DNA of 64,000 nt. Source: Struthio camelus (taxonomy: Eukaryota > Chordata > Aves > Struthioniformes > Struthionidae). Below the pieces are notes generated by a model. That model saw nothing but the letters and a program-made list of their open reading frames with translations, did no database searches and was not told the DNA's origin. Below, in pieces: positions 50,292 through 64,000 of this stretch. The stretch spans positions 62,142,911 through 62,206,910 of the forward strand of contig NC_090942.1 of the NCBI RefSeq assembly GCF_040807025.1. Reading direction: 5' to 3'. Positions within the stretch are counted from its first letter, which is position 1, and each line of letters starts with the position of its first letter. The position numbers were made by a program, and so were the translations under genes.

Positions 50292-53119
50292 AACAGTTGT
50301 ATGTACATGGTGTACTCTACTCACAGAACCAAAGAGACTGAGGTAACAAAATACCCATTTGTACAAGGAGTTAGGAAACGCAAGTGTTACATTTGGTCCT
50401 TTGTACCTGAGAGAAGCTGAAAACAGTTGTCATCATTGATGGACATCAGATGAAAACTGAAATTTACCTCTAATTACAGACTACAGTGGGACCCCCGGAA
50501 TCCACCCTTCAGCAAAGCAAAACATACACCAGCACTTTGCTTCCCAGTGAAGCACAGACCAGTCAGGTGCTGCTTGGGCCACCGCTCCTAACCAATCCAT
50601 GGCAGATGACTTTTGACCACGGGGCTGGCACACAAAAAAGGGTCGAAAGTGAATTAGGGCATCTGCCATACTCTGCTTCTTCTAAATGTGATGCTGTTAG
50701 GAGGAAGACCAAGGCAGCACTATGGCTTCTGACTGAAGGGCACAGCGGCAAGCCAGAAGCTGCTCTCAAGATTTTTAGAAGAGCTGCTGCTGCCACTTCT
50801 ACCTGTGACAGTCTGGTCACGAGAACAAGCACAACAGGCTAGTAGTGGTGGCAGCTACTGTCTCAGGGAGACAGACTGGCCTTCAGCCTGTTCTGCCCAT
50901 GAAAAGAGCTAGAGACCAGGGTTATGTCCCTGCCGGAAACTCATCATCCTCACTTTCCTTTATCACCTCCAGGAATTTTGAGTGAGCAGGAAGTTTGGTT
51001 TAGTTTGGGGGATTGGTTTGTTTGTTCGTTTGTTTTTAATCCATCCTCACATCTCCAGACAACCAGTTAGGGTCCAATTTGTTCCTACAATCAGAGCAGG
51101 AGGGCAAAAGCAATGGTAAGTGGTCCAGAAGTAGCACCACAGCAAGGACTTAATGCGACTTTCATTGACACACAGGACATCTAAAACTGGAACCCTCCTT
51201 GTATTTCAAATGACAAAAAGCTTCCTGCATTTATATGCTGCTAAATGACAAATTATTTTTTAAATACAATAACTACAATCCGGTATTAGCAAGAATAGTT
51301 TTTATCACTGTACATATTTATGTATGTGTATATATAATTTTTTTGTTTGTTAATTTGGCTATATAGCATACAATCAGGTCCCCAGATCTAAAAAAGGTTC
51401 TACAAAAATAGGCTTACATCTTGCAGAATTTCCATCACCAGAACCACATTGATTTGTTACCACTGTACACACATTAGGAAAATGCACAGTTCAAGGTTAA
51501 CTGCAAATTGTTACCTATCCAGGAGTGTCCTTCCGAAAAAGGGAGAAGGGAAAATACGAGTGCAGGTTTCATGAGAGCGCAGGCAATGCCTTGACTGTAC
51601 ACAGCTATCCAGCAAGTCAATCCATAGGAAGTCAACTAACATCTGTAGGTCATTCTGCAGTTGGCATGGAAGAAAAGGGAGCGCTTGGCCGGGACTAGCC
51701 AAAAACCAATCGTATCACTTAAGATGAGTTAATGGAAATAAGCAGCAGCAGCAAGAACGAACGCCTCTGTTCTCAGCAACGCTACTGAGAATGTTCAGTG
51801 CGGGCACAACTTGGTCAAAAAATTAAAACGTACACAGATTATGACAGAAACGTATCAATAAAAATGCAGAAATTTAAGTAGTGCAGCATTTCTAGGGCAG
51901 TCTCTGTAGTTACAATGAGTCAAAAATAAAGGCTTTAATGAGTCCAGCTGATTTAAACAGTCCATTAAGCTTCTGGGTCATGTTTTCAGAACCACCGAAA
52001 GGACTTCCATATCAGCCCGGTCTCTCCAGTTGCAACAAAAACATTTCTAGTTTTCTGAACGTTAAAGGGACTGGCAGAGAAGGGCAAATCAAAGGTCTGT
52101 CAGGAATTATCTTAACAGTCAGTGAAGCAATTGAACCATTTACCTTAAAACATTATCTTTTTTGTAATTAGAAGAGATGAAAGAAGCTGGCAATTATGGT
52201 CTAAAAGTACAGTTAAATGCCAAAAAAGTGAAAAGGGAATTCTCAGTTAGGCTGACTAGGGCGTTTATTCTATCTAGTTAAGACCTTATTTTATATTCTG
52301 GGAGATCAGAACACAATTGTATCTTTTAATGAAACTGGTACTTATTTTTAAGCTAAATGTGGCTATTTACTCAAGTCAGGAATTGAGTAACTCTTGCACA
52401 GTACAGAAACTTCTACTTGCAGGCATTAAAAGATGTTACATTTATACAGAGTTCTCACAGTGTTTAGCAGCTTTTGAAATCTGCAGTGCAATTATTATTA
52501 ATAATCAGGCATGTAAAACTGTATGAACAACACAGAGGGTACAACAGACCTACAAAGGCAAGGAAACACAGATCTGAGGCTGAAACTTGCAGTTAGGCAC
52601 AACACAGTCATGAAGTGTAAGATCACTTAATAGTTACAGACACCCATCGCACAGTGTCTGGTCATAAAAGGAAGAGCTGATTGTGGTTCTGTCTTGGCTC
52701 TGGATTTCCTTACTTCTGCGGATGCATATAAGACTTTCGGTATTAAATGAACAGTAGTTTATTACGTTACTTTCCATGTTTTCCCTTTCTCTGATATGGG
52801 GAGAAAAAAAAAAAAAAGGCAGGGAGAAATAAATACCTGACAGGATTTTAAGTTTCCCACAGCCCAAACGATATACTAATAATAATGTTTTGTGTAGTAC
52901 AACATTAATAAGGATTTCCATATTGTGTAACAGCTTTAACATACATTCACAGCATACACTGTTATGTCTACAGCGTAATCTGTGACTGCACTAAATACAA
53001 CAGGACTGCGTAAACGCATGCCCAAATTATTATTTTTGGACAACAGATCAAACAGGTGAAAATTAAAGCAAGATACTGTGTGTAAGAGGCACACCAGTTC
53101 AAATTTTAGACTACTGTTG

Positions 53120-53205
53120 TGAGGTTTTTGTTTGTTTGTTTTGAGGGGGTGGTTTGGGGGTTTTTTGTTTTGGTTTGGTTTTTGTTTTTGTTTTTTTGAA
53201 GTGTT
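53120..53205. repeat. GTTT-rich low-complexity patch
   Basis: T runs are interspersed with single or short G runs (TTTGTTTGTTTG, GGTTTGGTTTTTG). It resembles simple sequence. Confidence 0.85.
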
Positions 53206-53555
53206 ATGTTAGAGATGCAAGAAAGCAATTACAAATCAGGAGGATTTTTTGATCCACACTTCTGTAATTTAAAATAACTTCCTCCAGGTCAAGATTTTGT
53301 ATGGTTATTTTCAAACTAGAGAAAGAGTGCTGTAAATAATGTAAATCAACCCCTGAAAAATAAGGGTTTCTACAGGAAATAGAGACAAATGCAGACTTAG
53401 CAGCTCTGGATGCTAGCGTACTAATGTACATTTTCTATTGGGTTTAGCAGAGAAAGTAAATCAAGTCTAGAGCTTTTACCCCTACAGAGCGTTACTGATA
53501 GTAACGAAGAAAAGTGAATTATTTGAGTAAGTACTCATCACCCATACCAGCTTTA

Positions 53556-64000
<10,445 letters not shown>

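Larger units (their letters stand above)
50270..53555 (-). other. WASHC4: Probable WASHC4 3' UTR
   Basis: This lies between the WASHC4 stop codon and the first minus-strand AATAAA next to the APPL2 end. Minus-strand AATAAA motifs also occur at 52758-52763 and 52264-52269, so shorter UTRs are possible. It is AT-rich with no exon-like frame; the 118-codon plus-strand open frame at 50486-50842 has no support. A GTTT-rich low-complexity patch lies at 53120-53205. Confidence 0.55.

Noticed and set aside
50486..50842. 118-codon plus-strand open frame downstream of APPL2
   Set aside because: It lies antisense in the probable WASHC4 3' UTR and has no recognisable domain, start context or splice support.

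Overview
This is a vertebrate nuclear window, most likely from a bird. The genes are split by GT-AG introns. A CR1 LINE with recognisable reverse transcriptase motifs sits in one intron, overall repeat density is low, and the introns are AT-rich around one sharp CpG island. I cannot name the species.

Two protein genes are supported, lying tail to tail. APPL2 (+ strand) is complete: 21 coding exons from 9619 to 48713 join without a frame break into 658 codons plus stop (human APPL2 is 664 residues). Its CpG-island promoter covers about 9.05-10.6 kb, and its 3' UTR runs to about 50.2 kb. WASHC4 (- strand; KIAA1033/SWIP) is partial: its nine 3'-most coding exons, from 61585 down to 53556, encode the last 319 residues. 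The rest of the gene lies beyond base 64000. The same convergent APPL2-WASHC4 pair is found at human 12q23.3, which, with residue identity, separates this gene from its paralogue APPL1. Both products act on endosomes: APPL2 as a Rab5-linked BAR-PH-PTB adaptor, and WASHC4 as a subunit of the WASH actin-nucleation complex.

Layout: 1-9050 is gene-free upstream DNA; 9050-10600 is the CpG island and promoter; 9619-48713 holds the APPL2 exons, with CR1 fragments in introns 1 and 9 and MIR/CORE-SINE-like relics in introns 1, 2 and 17; 48714-50220 is the APPL2 3' UTR; 50270-53555 is the probable WASHC4 3' UTR; 53556-61585 is the 3' part of WASHC4; 61586-64000 is WASHC4 intron, dominated by an unbroken 1931-base polypurine tract (61824-63754).

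I see no previously undescribed gene system. The most unusual structures are the giant polypurine tract with its internal gradient of A-run length, a perfect 15-bp hairpin in the APPL2 3' UTR, opposed poly(A) signals about 80 bases apart, and a poly(A) stretch flanked by a 12-bp direct repeat. Most long open frames in the window, including two of about 700 codons, are by-products of low-complexity or GC-rich DNA.
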